Shown one piece after another: positions 18,464 to 25,785 of a DNA stretch of 64,000 nucleotides. Position 1 is the first letter of the stretch. Every line of letters starts with the position of its first letter. Origin of the DNA: Halohasta salina (GTDB lineage: Archaea; Halobacteriota; Halobacteria; Halobacteriales; Haloferacaceae). The stretch is taken from contig NZ_JAMZIE010000008.1 of assembly GCF_024178165.1 (NCBI RefSeq), forward strand, positions 1-64,000, in the 5' to 3' direction. Made by a program: the position numbers and the translations under genes. The notes under the pieces are model-generated. The model did no database searches. It was not told the origin of the DNA and worked only from the letters and a program-made list of their open reading frames with translations.

Positions 18464-19351
18464 TTACGGTCCCGCCGCGAGCAGCCCCTCGTCGGTGCCG
18501 CCGTCGGCCCGCTCGCCGTCGACGGCGTCCTCGACGACGAGCAACTCGAAGGCCGCCTCCGAGCCCGCCCCGGCGGCCTCGGGGTCGACGTAGCCGATCG
18601 CAAACGCCGAGTAGACCGTCCCGCCGGCCGCCGAGAGGTCGACCGACGCGACGGGCTCGTCGCCGTCGGCCGGCAGGATATCGAGGGTGTAGTCGCCGGC
18701 CGGCACCGTCGCGGTCCCCGTCTCGCCGAAGGCGAGCCCCGAAACGAGGGGATCGGTCGACCCGCCGGCCGTCTCGTTGCCACCGCCGTCGGCGGGCTGA
18801 GGACTGACGTCGACCGGGCCGGCGTCGGGCGAGGCATGGAACAGCCGGAGCCGGCTGTCCTCCTCGCCGGGGTCGGCGATGTCGTCGTCGAGGATCTCGA
18901 CGGTGAACCCGGTCTCGGGGCCGCCGGCCGCCTCGCCGAAGGCGACGGCGGTGGCGGTGCGGTCGGCCTCGACAGTGATCTCCTCGTCGAAGACGACCGT
19001 GTCGGCGTCGCCGGCGGCGGTAACCTGCAGTTGGTAGGTGTTCGGTTCGACCGCCGCGTAGGGACTCACCTCGCCGAAAGCGAGGTCCTCGACGACCGCC
19101 TCCTCGTCGAAGTAGACGTCGACGTTCGGCGCGTCCGGCGAGGCGTGGACCGCGCGGAACGCCCCCTCGCCGCTCGGTTCGTCACCCTCACCACCGTTGC
19201 CCTCGTCGCCAGTGTCGTCATCCGCACCGCCGTCGGTGTCGTTGCCCGGTTGGCCGTTGCCGGTCCCCTGATCGGCACAGCCTGCCAATCCCCCGATAAA
19301 GAGGGTCGCCCCCGCCGTTTTGAGTAGCTCTCTACGTGGTGTGTGGCGCAT
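18464..19351 (-). CDS. Tat-exported lipoprotein with DUF4397 domains
   Basis: The 295-residue product begins with a twin-arginine RRELLKTAG followed by a hydrophobic stretch and the lipobox LAGC. After an Asp/Gly-rich acidic linker, two DUF4397 units follow: [18 protein letters not shown] near residue 65 and [15 protein letters not shown] near residue 175. Both have the RxxHASPDA signature. These are beta-rich surface domains of unknown role. It should be anchored outside the cytoplasmic membrane. It is followed by the mutase gene on the same strand. Confidence 0.88.
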   Translation of the reverse strand: MRHTPRRELLKTAGATLFIGGLAGCADQGTGNGQPGNDTDGGADDDTGDEGNGGEGDEPSGEGAFRAVHASPDAPNVDVYFDEEAVVEDLAFGEVSPYAAVEPNTYQLQVTAAGDADTVVFDEEITVEADRTATAVAFGEAAGGPETGFTVEILDDDIADPGEEDSRLRLFHASPDAGPVDVSPQPADGGGNETAGGSTDPLVSGLAFGETGTATVPAGDYTLDILPADGDEPVASVDLSAAGGTVYSAFAIGYVDPEAAGAGSEAAFELLVVEDAVDGERADGGTDEGLLAAGP

Positions 19352-19480
19352 GCGTGGCTACTACTCCGGAGACACGTGTAAGATTTTTTTCAAAAATGGA
19401 GACTATCAGTTCGGCCCGGCTGTCGACGGCGGTCGACGGGCTTCGCCACGCTTTTCGTCGTGCCCCGAGATCCACTAGGT

Positions 19481-19852
19481 ATGTTTGGAGGCGGCGGTAT
19501 GAACCCGCGGAAGATGCAACAGATGATGAAACAGATGGGGATCGACGTCACCGAGCTCGACGCCGAGACGGTCACCATCACCACGGCCGACGGCGAGCAG
19601 CTCGTCTTCGAAGCCCCGGAGGTCACCCGGATGGACGCCCAAGGCACCCAGACCTACCAGATCGTCGGCGAGCCCGAGACGACCGACGCCGACGCGCCGG
19701 CGGTCGAGGGCGACGCCGAAGCCGAGGAGGGCATCCCAGAGGACGACGTCGAGCTCGTCGCCTCGCAGGCCAGTGTCTCGAAAAGCGACGCTCGTGAGGC
19801 GCTCGAAGCCGAGGACGGCGATCTCGCCGCAGCGATCTCCCGTCTCGGGTGA
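19481..19852 (+). CDS. nac: Nascent polypeptide-associated complex protein (aNAC)
   Basis: Starting at ATG 19481 (MFGGGGMNPRKMQQMMKQMG), the protein has 123 residues. The NAC beta-barrel spans about 20-70 (VTITTADGEQLVFEAPEVT). A C-terminal UBA domain (EDDVELVASQASVSKSDARE) ends in AAISRLG. It binds nascent chains at the ribosome exit as a homodimer. The stop overlaps the GTG start of trmI by four bases, indicating translational coupling. Confidence 0.95.
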   Translation: MFGGGGMNPRKMQQMMKQMGIDVTELDAETVTITTADGEQLVFEAPEVTRMDAQGTQTYQIVGEPETTDADAPAVEGDAEAEEGIPEDDVELVASQASVSKSDAREALEAEDGDLAAAISRLG

Positions 19853-20577
19853 TCCTCCTCACACACGGCGATCGGGAGTACCTCCGTGCGCCGGGCGAGG
19901 AACTACAGACCGACCTCGGCGTGCTGACCGTCCCCGAGGACGTCGAGTCGGGCGACACCATCGAGACGCATCTCGGCACCGAGTTCGTCGCCCGCGAACT
20001 CCGCGGGCCGGACCTGTTCAACCACCTCGAACGCACCGGCGCGCCGATGATGCCCCGAGACATCGGGCTGGTCGTCGGCCATACCGGCGCGGCCGCCGGC
20101 GACCACGTGCTCGACGCCGGCACCGGCACCGGCGTGCTATCGGCGTATCTCGGCCGTCTGGGTGCCGCTGTCACCACCTACGAGCAGGATCCCGAGTTCG
20201 CTGAGGTAGCACGCGAAAACATGGAGACGGCGGACGTCACGGAGCAGGTCGACGTCCGGACCGGCGACATCGTCGACGAACTCGACGAACTCACGGCGGG
20301 CGAACCGTTCGATCTGCTGACGCTCGACACCGAGGACGCCCCCGAAATCGTCGCCTCGGCTCCCGAGTTGCTGGCCGACGGCGGCTTCCTCGCGGTCTAC
20401 TCGCCGTTCGTCGAGAACTCCCGGAAAACGGTGGCCGCCGCCGAAGAAGTCGGCCTCTCGGAGATCGAAACGGTCGAGACGATCCAGCGGGAGATGACCT
20501 TCGACGACCGGGGCTCCCGGCCCTCGACCGCAGGCGTCGGCCACACGGGCTATCTCACGTTCGCCCGGAACAGTTAG
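19849..20577 (+). CDS. trmI: tRNA (adenine-57/58-N1)-methyltransferase TrmI
   Basis: The start is GTG at 19849, overlapping the NAC stop (GTGA). The 242-residue enzyme has an N-terminal small barrel and a class I SAM-binding domain with motif I VLDAGTGTGVLSAYL near residue 88 and acidic motif II YEQDPEF. The phrases GPDLFNHLERTGAPMMPRDI and a C-terminal RGSRPSTAGVGHTGYL are typical of the family. It methylates N1 of adenine in the T-loop of tRNA. The adjacency to NAC is recurrent in archaea. Confidence 0.93.
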   Translation: MILLTHGDREYLRAPGEELQTDLGVLTVPEDVESGDTIETHLGTEFVARELRGPDLFNHLERTGAPMMPRDIGLVVGHTGAAAGDHVLDAGTGTGVLSAYLGRLGAAVTTYEQDPEFAEVARENMETADVTEQVDVRTGDIVDELDELTAGEPFDLLTLDTEDAPEIVASAPELLADGGFLAVYSPFVENSRKTVAAAEEVGLSEIETVETIQREMTFDDRGSRPSTAGVGHTGYLTFARNS

Positions 20578-20623
20578 GCCACGACGCCAGACTCTTTGTC
20601 GCAGCGGTTCTACTCGACGTACG

Positions 20624-20851
20624 ATGTCGACGAACGACACCAGTAGTGGGGCCGAGGAGACCGAAACGTGGTCGGAGCTCGCCATCGGGCTCTACGAGCG
20701 ACTCACGGGCCGGGGCGCGGAGATCACCTACGAGTTCGACGAGATGCGGATCGACGTCCCCGATCGGATCGGCGAGGACGCCGACCACGCCGAGTGGCGG
20801 CTCGACGGCACCGTCAAGATCCGGGCCCGCGAGCGCGACCCCGACCAGTGA
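20624..20851 (+). CDS. Small conserved haloarchaeal protein (75 aa)
   Basis: An acidic 75-residue protein from ATG 20624 with a central segment ITYEFDEMRIDVPDRIG followed by WRLDGTVKIRARE, which suggests a small beta-rich fold. No signal or membrane helix. The next gene starts ten bases after its stop, so the two probably form an operon. Function unknown. Confidence 0.7.
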   Translation: MSTNDTSSGAEETETWSELAIGLYERLTGRGAEITYEFDEMRIDVPDRIGEDADHAEWRLDGTVKIRARERDPDQ

Positions 20852-20861
20852 GCAGCAGCCA

Positions 20862-21209
20862 ATGAGCAACGGCGGGCTCCTGATCGACGCCGAGTTGACC
20901 GTCGACCTGGCGGGAACGACGCTCCGACTCCACACCGAAGACGACACGTTGTACGTCGAAGCCCCAGACTTCGCCGCGCTCCGCGAACTCCGGGCGACGA
21001 CCGACAGCGACGCCGTCGCGTCGCTCCGCGCGCTCGGCGTCGAGGGCCCGCTGGCCGTCGCAACGCCGGTGCTCGTTCGCGTTCGCGGGGTACCGGTGGC
21101 CCGCTACGACCCCTCGCTGGGTGGCGGCTGGCTCGCCGACCGGTTGGGGATCGACCCGTTTCGGGTCGACCTCGCGGGCGTCCTGCAGGCGGCGATAAGG
21201 CGGCGCTAA
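20862..21209 (+). CDS. Conserved hypothetical protein (115 aa)
   Basis: I choose the ATG at 20862 (MSNGGLLIDA) because the longer open frame overlaps the preceding gene. The 115-residue product has alternating strands (LLIDAELTVDLAGTTLRLHT, LYVEAPDF) and a C-terminal basic end ILQAAIRRR-like (VLQAAIRRR). No catalytic motif is recognised. It is likely cotranscribed with the 75-residue protein upstream. Confidence 0.7.
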   Translation: MSNGGLLIDAELTVDLAGTTLRLHTEDDTLYVEAPDFAALRELRATTDSDAVASLRALGVEGPLAVATPVLVRVRGVPVARYDPSLGGGWLADRLGIDPFRVDLAGVLQAAIRRR

Positions 21210-21267
21210 CACGGGGTCGGAAGCGTCTGACAAAGGGTTATACCGTTTCGTTGGTGAACCAGTAGCA

Positions 21268-21756
21268 ATGACAGACTGTACACGCCGTCGGCTGCTGGCG
21301 CTGGGCGGCGCGATCACGGCCGGTGCGGTGGCAGGCTGTTCGGGAGCGGACAACGCCGGGACGGCCGCCGAGGGTGGATCGGCCGAGGCGGGGACGGCCC
21401 TCGAAACGATCACGCTGGAGAACCTCGACGACACCGCCCGGACGGTCGACGTCATCGTTCAGTGGGGCGACGAGATCGAGTACTGGGAGACACACGAGCT
21501 CGGCGCGATCGACGATACCGGCGACAGCAGCCTCACCCTCGAGGAGGGCTGGCCGAGCGATCCCGGCGAGTTCCAACTGACCGTGCGACTCAGCGACGAC
21601 GACACGCGGGCCGGTGTCTCGTCGACGGCCCTCTCCGAACGGGACTGTCTGGATCTGGTCGTGTTGGTCTCACGGGAGGGCGAGCTGTCGATTCTAACCG
21701 ACGTGAGTGGCGGCGAGTGTGCGACCGACACGGCAGACGACGGGAGCGGCTCCTGA
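21268..21756 (+). CDS. Tat-exported lipoprotein, function unknown
   Basis: This 162-residue protein starts CTRRRLLALGG and has a lipobox VAGC at about residue 25, so it is a Tat lipoprotein. The mature region looks like a single beta-sandwich (ETITLENLDDTARTVDVIVQW, EFQLTVRLSDDD) with two late Cys residues (ERDCLDL, GGECATD) that could form a disulfide outside the cell. Similar small lipoproteins abound in haloarchaea; no function is known. Confidence 0.8.
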   Translation: MTDCTRRRLLALGGAITAGAVAGCSGADNAGTAAEGGSAEAGTALETITLENLDDTARTVDVIVQWGDEIEYWETHELGAIDDTGDSSLTLEEGWPSDPGEFQLTVRLSDDDTRAGVSSTALSERDCLDLVVLVSREGELSILTDVSGGECATDTADDGSGS

Positions 21757-21774
21757 CTCGGCGGCCGATTAGCC

Positions 21775-21805
21775 AACCGGTCGACGAGCGTGTTCGACGC
21801 CGGTT
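21775..21805. terminator. Inverted repeat over minus-strand stop codon
   Basis: AACCGG at 21775-21780 pairs with CCGGTT at 21800-21805, the right arm covering part of the stop codon of the opposing gene. The 47-base gap between convergent genes contains nothing else notable. Possible terminator hairpin. Confidence 0.35.
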
Positions 21806-22412
21806 ACTGGTCGCCACAGCCGTTGATCAGTGCCACCAGTTCCTCGCGGTCGGCCGTCGGGTCGACCTCGTCCCGGAGTTCAGCCACCAGCCCGTCGGGA
21901 CCGGCCTCCGGCGAGCCGGCCGGGTACGCACCCCCGGCGACGAGGTAGTCGTCGTCGGCCCAAACGGCCACCAGCGCCTCGACCGGAACCACAAGCGGGT
22001 CGCCCGTTTCGGCAGCCGGGTCGACGCGGAGCCGCGCCCGATACCGTTTCCGGACGCCCGCAGAGCCCGCGATCCGGAGCCGTCCGCGCTCCTGGTCGGT
22101 GATATCGGTGAGGCCGCGATCGGCGAGCCGGTCGACGAACGCCGAAAAGACCCGCGAGCGGAGCAGCGAACTCAACATCGGGTTCGGCGGTTGGGGCGGA
22201 TCGAGCCGTACTCGACTACTGAAAAAGAAGCGCCACGGGTGATCGAGACCGGTCGCCTCGCGGATCCGCTCACGCTGTGTCCGTTCCTCGTAGACGACCG
22301 TGTGTGTCTCGACCGACACTATCGGCGTCGAAAACGGTGCCTCGATCGTCCGATCGGTCTGCCGCCAGTCGGCCAGCCGGGAGTCGTCGACCGGTGGCGG
22401 CGGGATCGGCAT
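21804..22412 (-). CDS. Conserved haloarchaeal protein (202 aa)
   Basis: The 202-residue protein has no signal peptide or clear membrane helix. It includes HPWRFFFSSRVRLDPP, a basic RIAGSAGVRKRYRARLRVD segment and AVWADDDYLVAGGAYP. I recognise no catalytic motif. Its ATG begins immediately after the TFS stop (TAG then ATG), so it is cotranscribed with the transcription factor TFS. Function unknown. Confidence 0.75.
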   Translation of the reverse strand: MPIPPPPVDDSRLADWRQTDRTIEAPFSTPIVSVETHTVVYEERTQRERIREATGLDHPWRFFFSSRVRLDPPQPPNPMLSSLLRSRVFSAFVDRLADRGLTDITDQERGRLRIAGSAGVRKRYRARLRVDPAAETGDPLVVPVEALVAVWADDDYLVAGGAYPAGSPEAGPDGLVAELRDEVDPTADREELVALINGCGDQ

Positions 22413-22733
22413 CTAATGGTCGTCTTCCCGCCACTTGTGTTCGCACTCGGTACAGACGAAAAACCGCGTTTCGGACTCGTCGGCCGCCCGGATCTGCTGC
22501 ATATACCAGTAGGCCCGGTCGTTGTCACAGTTCGGACACTGGGCGGTCGTCGTCGGCAGCCCCTTATCCTCGGCATCGCTGACGTCGACGATCTCGGTGT
22601 CCTCTTGACCCTGCGTGGTGACCATCGCGGCCTCTTTGGCCTCGTCGCGCAGTCGCTCGAACCCACAGGAGCCACAGACCCATTTGTCGCCCTCGGTCTT
22701 CATCATCGAGCCGCAGTCGTCACAAAACTCCAT
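22413..22733 (-). CDS. tfs: Transcription elongation/cleavage factor TFS
   Basis: This 106-residue protein has an N-terminal RPB9-type zinc ribbon (CDDC and CGSC) and a C-terminal TFIIS-type ribbon (CPNC and CTEC). The C-terminal ribbon includes the acidic hairpin phrase RAADESETRFFVC, where TFIIS uses Asp-Glu to stimulate RNA cleavage. It rescues arrested RNA polymerase. Length and motifs are typical of archaeal TFS. Confidence 0.96.
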   Translation of the reverse strand: MEFCDDCGSMMKTEGDKWVCGSCGFERLRDEAKEAAMVTTQGQEDTEIVDVSDAEDKGLPTTTAQCPNCDNDRAYWYMQQIRAADESETRFFVCTECEHKWREDDH

Positions 22734-22784
22734 TAGCGGATCGAAAGACGACTGCGATACTTAAACAACGGGGTTCGGGACCGG

Positions 22785-23042
22785 TCAGGCGTCGCCCTCG
22801 GACTGTCCCGGCTCGCCGACGGCCTCGATCGGCATCACGTTGTTGAGTTCGGTGTCGAGATCGTCGGCCGAATCGAACTCCGCTCGGTCGCAGTTGGCGA
22901 TCAGTTCGCCGAGATTGGCCTCACCGTCGGCGAGGATCAGCGTCACGTCATCGAACTCGGCGGCAGCGGTCTCCCGGTCGAGCGGGTAGTCGACCCGGTC
23001 GAGGGCGTTTTTCACACGGTTGATTTTGATACGGGTAGTCAC
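22785..23042 (-). CDS. Small haloarchaeal protein (DUF5789-like)
   Basis: I favour the GTG at 23042 (TTRIKINRVKNALDRVDYPL), giving 85 residues; another GTG at 23054 is possible. The N-terminal basic helix is followed by AAEFDDVTLILADGEANLGELI and an acidic tail. The pattern resembles a haloarchaea-specific domain of unknown function. It lies on the same strand as tfs, 51 bases upstream of it. Confidence 0.7.
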   Translation of the reverse strand: MTTRIKINRVKNALDRVDYPLDRETAAAEFDDVTLILADGEANLGELIANCDRAEFDSADDLDTELNNVMPIEAVGEPGQSEGDA

Positions 23043-23153
23043 ACTATCCCTCACGGTTCCACACGACTTAGCCCCTCTGGAGGATTCCCTGACAGTATCA
23101 CCGACGAGTCGAACCCGGAACGCCGATATAGGCCGGCGCGGAACAGTCGGCCG

Positions 23154-23669
23154 ATGAGCCTCACGGACGAGGAGCTAGATCGGTTGGGCGACATCGTCGA
23201 ACTCCAGCCGACGAAGAACAAGGAGCTACAGGACCGGTGGGGGCTCGACAGCGGCAGCGAGGTCCATCAGTATCTGGAGGGCCACCTCAAGGAGTACTAC
23301 TTCAGGGACGACGACAGCCTCATTCGGTCGACCGCCGAGGCCGTCGAACTCACCGGCGTCGAACCGGGTGTCGAACCCCCCACAGAGGGACAGGGCACCG
23401 ACGAGCCGCCGAGTTCGATCCGCGTCTCGCCGCTCGAAGCGCAGGTGTTCGAGACCGTCGCCGGCCCCGCCGACCGCTCCGAGAGCGTCGTCAGCGTCCT
23501 CAACGGGTTGCGCGAGGTCTACGACATCGACCCCGAAGCCGGCGAGGTCCGGCGCGCCCTCCAGAGCCTCAAACGCAAGGGCGTCGTCGAAGTGATCTAC
23601 CGCACCGTGCCGACGTTCCGGCGCTGTGTCGAGCGGGATGCGGTCGACGTCGAGACCACCGACGAGTAG
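23154..23669 (+). CDS. DUF5797-family protein, possibly winged-helix
   Basis: This 171-residue cytosolic protein begins with a helical region (DEELDRLGDIVELQPTKNKE) in which LQDRWGLDSGSEVHQYLE looks like a helix-turn-helix. A flexible Pro/Gly linker spans residues 65-85. A second helical module (EVRRALQSLKRKGVVEVIYR) resembles a winged-helix tip. I infer a DNA-binding or transcription-related role, not proven. It is convergent with the nuclease-like gene at 23698. Confidence 0.75.
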   Translation: MSLTDEELDRLGDIVELQPTKNKELQDRWGLDSGSEVHQYLEGHLKEYYFRDDDSLIRSTAEAVELTGVEPGVEPPTEGQGTDEPPSSIRVSPLEAQVFETVAGPADRSESVVSVLNGLREVYDIDPEAGEVRRALQSLKRKGVVEVIYRTVPTFRRCVERDAVDVETTDE

Positions 23670-23703
23670 CCACCGACTACGGCAGCGTAGGCAGCGACTA
23701 CTC
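23664..23703. terminator. Nested inverted repeat joining two convergent stop codons
   Basis: GAGTAG at 23664-23669 contains the plus-gene stop, and CTACTC at 23698-23703 contains the minus-gene stop; they are exact complements. Inside, CTAC at 23677-23680 and GTAG at 23687-23690 form a second stem. The 18-base stretch from 23686 recurs with two mismatches at 25235-25252. Confidence 0.45.
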
Positions 23704-24672
23704 TCGATTCCAGCGCTCCGCGCGGTCGGCCAACAGCCTCGAGATTCCCTTCCCCGGCCCGCCCTCGATCGGCCAGCCGCGGGTGCGCCACGCCGGCGGC
23801 TCGGGCTCGAAATCGTCGCAGCCACTCCCACAGACCAGCGAGGACTGGTGTCGACCTTTGGCCGCACACCACGGCAACAGGGCGCGTCCCGCTCGACGCA
23901 GCTCGAAGTACCGACAGTCGGGCCGCATCGTCCGGTCGTAGTTGCGCCATCCCCGACCGTAGGCCCGCTCGGCGAGTTCGAGCCGCCGGGGGTGTCTGTC
24001 GTCGGCCTCCTCGACCGCCGAGAGCCGCGTCGGATACCACTCGACCGCGGCGCTGGCGACGTCGACACCGCCCTCGAAATCGGTCGTCAGAATCCCGGCC
24101 TCGACCGGCAGCGACTCCAGCAGGGCGGGCTCGACCCGTCGACCCGTCCGTTCGGTGGCAACCCACACCTCGTCAGCGAGGCCGGCCTCGACGTCGTGCT
24201 GTAGCTGATCGGCCAACTGCCGGGCAGCGCTGGCGTCGAGATCCGGCTTGTTCTCGACGGCGATCAGTCGGTCGACCCAGTCGGGAAACGGCGCGATTCG
24301 CCTGATCTGTATTCTATTGCCGTCCCGCCGCGTGTCGACGATTCCGCGGTCGTCGGCGCGGTGGATCGCCTCCCGGACGTAGCGCCACGGGTAGCCGGGC
24401 TCCGGAAGCACGTCGCGGTAAAACGTCCACTCCGCGGGGGCGTGGCGGACGATATGCAGAAGGTCGGAATCGAGTTCGCGGTCGCCGAACTGCCGGCGGG
24501 CCGCCAGCGCCTCCGAGGTGGTTTCGACGACGACGGTATCCCAGCGTCGCTGTTTGGTGCCGAGTTGGCGGGCGATGAGGAAGGCCGGCGTCTCACCGTC
24601 GGGTGGCCACCCGAGTTCGGCCCACCGACAGACCTGTAGTTCGTAGACGAACTCCGAGCGACCGGTCGACAC
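23698..24672 (-). CDS. DUF5787 protein: predicted PD-(D/E)XK nuclease with cysteine cluster
   Basis: The start is GTG at 24672 and the product has 324 residues. Near residue 130 the sequence FPDWVDRLIAVENK fits the PD-(D/E)XK catalytic signature (Asp131 or Asp134, Glu140, Lys142). A helix QLADQLQHDVEAG and strand DEVWVAT follow, as in restriction-endonuclease-like folds. Cys15 and four C-terminal Cys (253, 269, 281, 285) could bind an Fe-S cluster or zinc, an arrangement reminiscent of Cas4/AddB nucleases. The family is uncharacterised as far as I know. It follows the Nudix gene by three bases, so the two are cotranscribed. Confidence 0.75.
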   Translation of the reverse strand: MSTGRSEFVYELQVCRWAELGWPPDGETPAFLIARQLGTKQRRWDTVVVETTSEALAARRQFGDRELDSDLLHIVRHAPAEWTFYRDVLPEPGYPWRYVREAIHRADDRGIVDTRRDGNRIQIRRIAPFPDWVDRLIAVENKPDLDASAARQLADQLQHDVEAGLADEVWVATERTGRRVEPALLESLPVEAGILTTDFEGGVDVASAAVEWYPTRLSAVEEADDRHPRRLELAERAYGRGWRNYDRTMRPDCRYFELRRAGRALLPWCAAKGRHQSSLVCGSGCDDFEPEPPAWRTRGWPIEGGPGKGISRLLADRAERWNRE

Positions 24673-24675
24673 GGC

Positions 24676-25119
24676 CTACACGTACTCGCCGTCCTCGTCT
24701 TTCAGGTCTTCGAGGTACTCGTGGGCCGCTTCGAGGATCTCCCGGGGACCGTCCTGCGTAATGGTGTTGAGCGCCTGCTCGTAGTCGCGCCACTGGAGAT
24801 CGCGATGCTCCTTGGAGAGTTCGGCACTCGCCTCGAAGGAGTGGGCGATAAACAGGTGGACCGTCTTGTGGATGGTCTTCCCGTTGGCCTGAAACACGTA
24901 GTCGTAATCCTCGCGGAAGCCGTTGATGAGCCTGAACTCCTCGATGCCGGCCTCCTCGGTTACTTCTCGAATCGCGGTTTGCTGGAGCTCTTCGCTTCCC
25001 TCGACCCCGCCCTTGGGGAACTCCCAGTCCCCCGGTCGGCTTTTGAGGAGCAAATACTCCCGTCGGCCGCGGGTGTCGCGGAAGAGGATCGCCCCAGCAC
25101 TGGTCGCCTCTACCGTCAT
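24676..25119 (-). CDS. Nudix hydrolase (Ap4A-hydrolase-like)
   Basis: With the ATG at 25119 (MTVEATSAGAILF) the protein has 147 residues; an ATG two codons upstream is possible. The Nudix box is perfect: GGVEGSEELQQTAIREVTEEAG fits G-x5-E-x7-REUXEEXGU over residues 38-60 approximately. The context WEFPKGG just before it is typical of diadenosine tetraphosphate hydrolases. It would cleave a nucleoside diphosphate-linked compound. Confidence 0.92.
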   Translation of the reverse strand: MTVEATSAGAILFRDTRGRREYLLLKSRPGDWEFPKGGVEGSEELQQTAIREVTEEAGIEEFRLINGFREDYDYVFQANGKTIHKTVHLFIAHSFEASAELSKEHRDLQWRDYEQALNTITQDGPREILEAAHEYLEDLKDEDGEYV

Positions 25120-25392
25120 TAGCATCGGGTATGCGAGCCCGTGTTAAGAGGGTGTCGGAGGCTGTACTAGTCGACGGCCGTGAGTACCACGGTGCCTCCG
25201 GATCCCTGTGGCGATCCGCGACCATGACGGCGGCCGTAGGCAGTCACTACTCGGCAGTAGTCGGCTGCGACCCGACAGTAGCCGGCCACTACCCCGGGCT
25301 ATTGGCGGTCGACCCTGCGTGAGAGCGACTCCCACGCCAGCCAGCGGTAGATGCGTTTTTAGTGTTCGCGGTCCCAGTCGGTTGTAGTCATC
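25120..25392. other. Intergenic region with short imperfect repeats
   Basis: These 273 bases separate divergent genes. Around 25231-25310 there are several short CAGTAG/CACTAC-type units (for example CGTAGGCAGTCACTACTC, CAGTAGTCGGC and CAGTAGCCGGCCACTAC) that can pair with one another. A TTTTTAGTG element at about 25354 may be the TATA box of the uS10-like gene. No coding frame is convincing. Confidence 0.45.
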
Positions 25393-25725
25393 ATGGCGTT
25401 CGTCACGAAACTCACCTTTCAGTCGGGCGACCGGGCCGTACTCGAAGACACCGTCACCGACCTCAAGGAGATGGTCGAGCGCAAGGGTGCCGAGTGTAAG
25501 GGGCCCCACACCTCGCCGGCCGAACGGATCCGCGTCCCGCAGTACCGCACCCTCCAGCCGGGGTCGACCTTCGAGGGCTGGGATTACACCGTCTACGAGC
25601 GTCGCCTCGACATCCACGGCGCGGATCACATCGCCCGCGAGATCGGCCACCGAGAGTTCCACGATTCGATCCACGTCGAGATCGAGGTCGAACGGAAGAA
25701 ACCGCTCGGCCACAACCAGAACTAA
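25393..25725 (+). CDS. uS10-like ribosomal-protein-family protein
   Basis: The 110-residue product has the uS10 ferredoxin-like fold pattern. It has an initial strand FVTKLTFQSGDRAVLEDTV, the loop region CKGPHTSPAERIRVPQYRTL corresponding to the S10 hairpin, then RRLDIHGADHIAREI and a final strand IHVEIEVE. It differs from the standard haloarchaeal S10, which I expect to be encoded next to EF-1 alpha. I take it as a paralogue of the uS10/mL48 group. Whether it enters the ribosome is unknown. Confidence 0.8.
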   Translation: MAFVTKLTFQSGDRAVLEDTVTDLKEMVERKGAECKGPHTSPAERIRVPQYRTLQPGSTFEGWDYTVYERRLDIHGADHIAREIGHREFHDSIHVEIEVERKKPLGHNQN

Positions 25726-25785
25726 CCGGACGAGCGCCGACCGCAGTCAGCAGGCCTTTATTTTCGCTCCCCGCGTCGACGCGGT

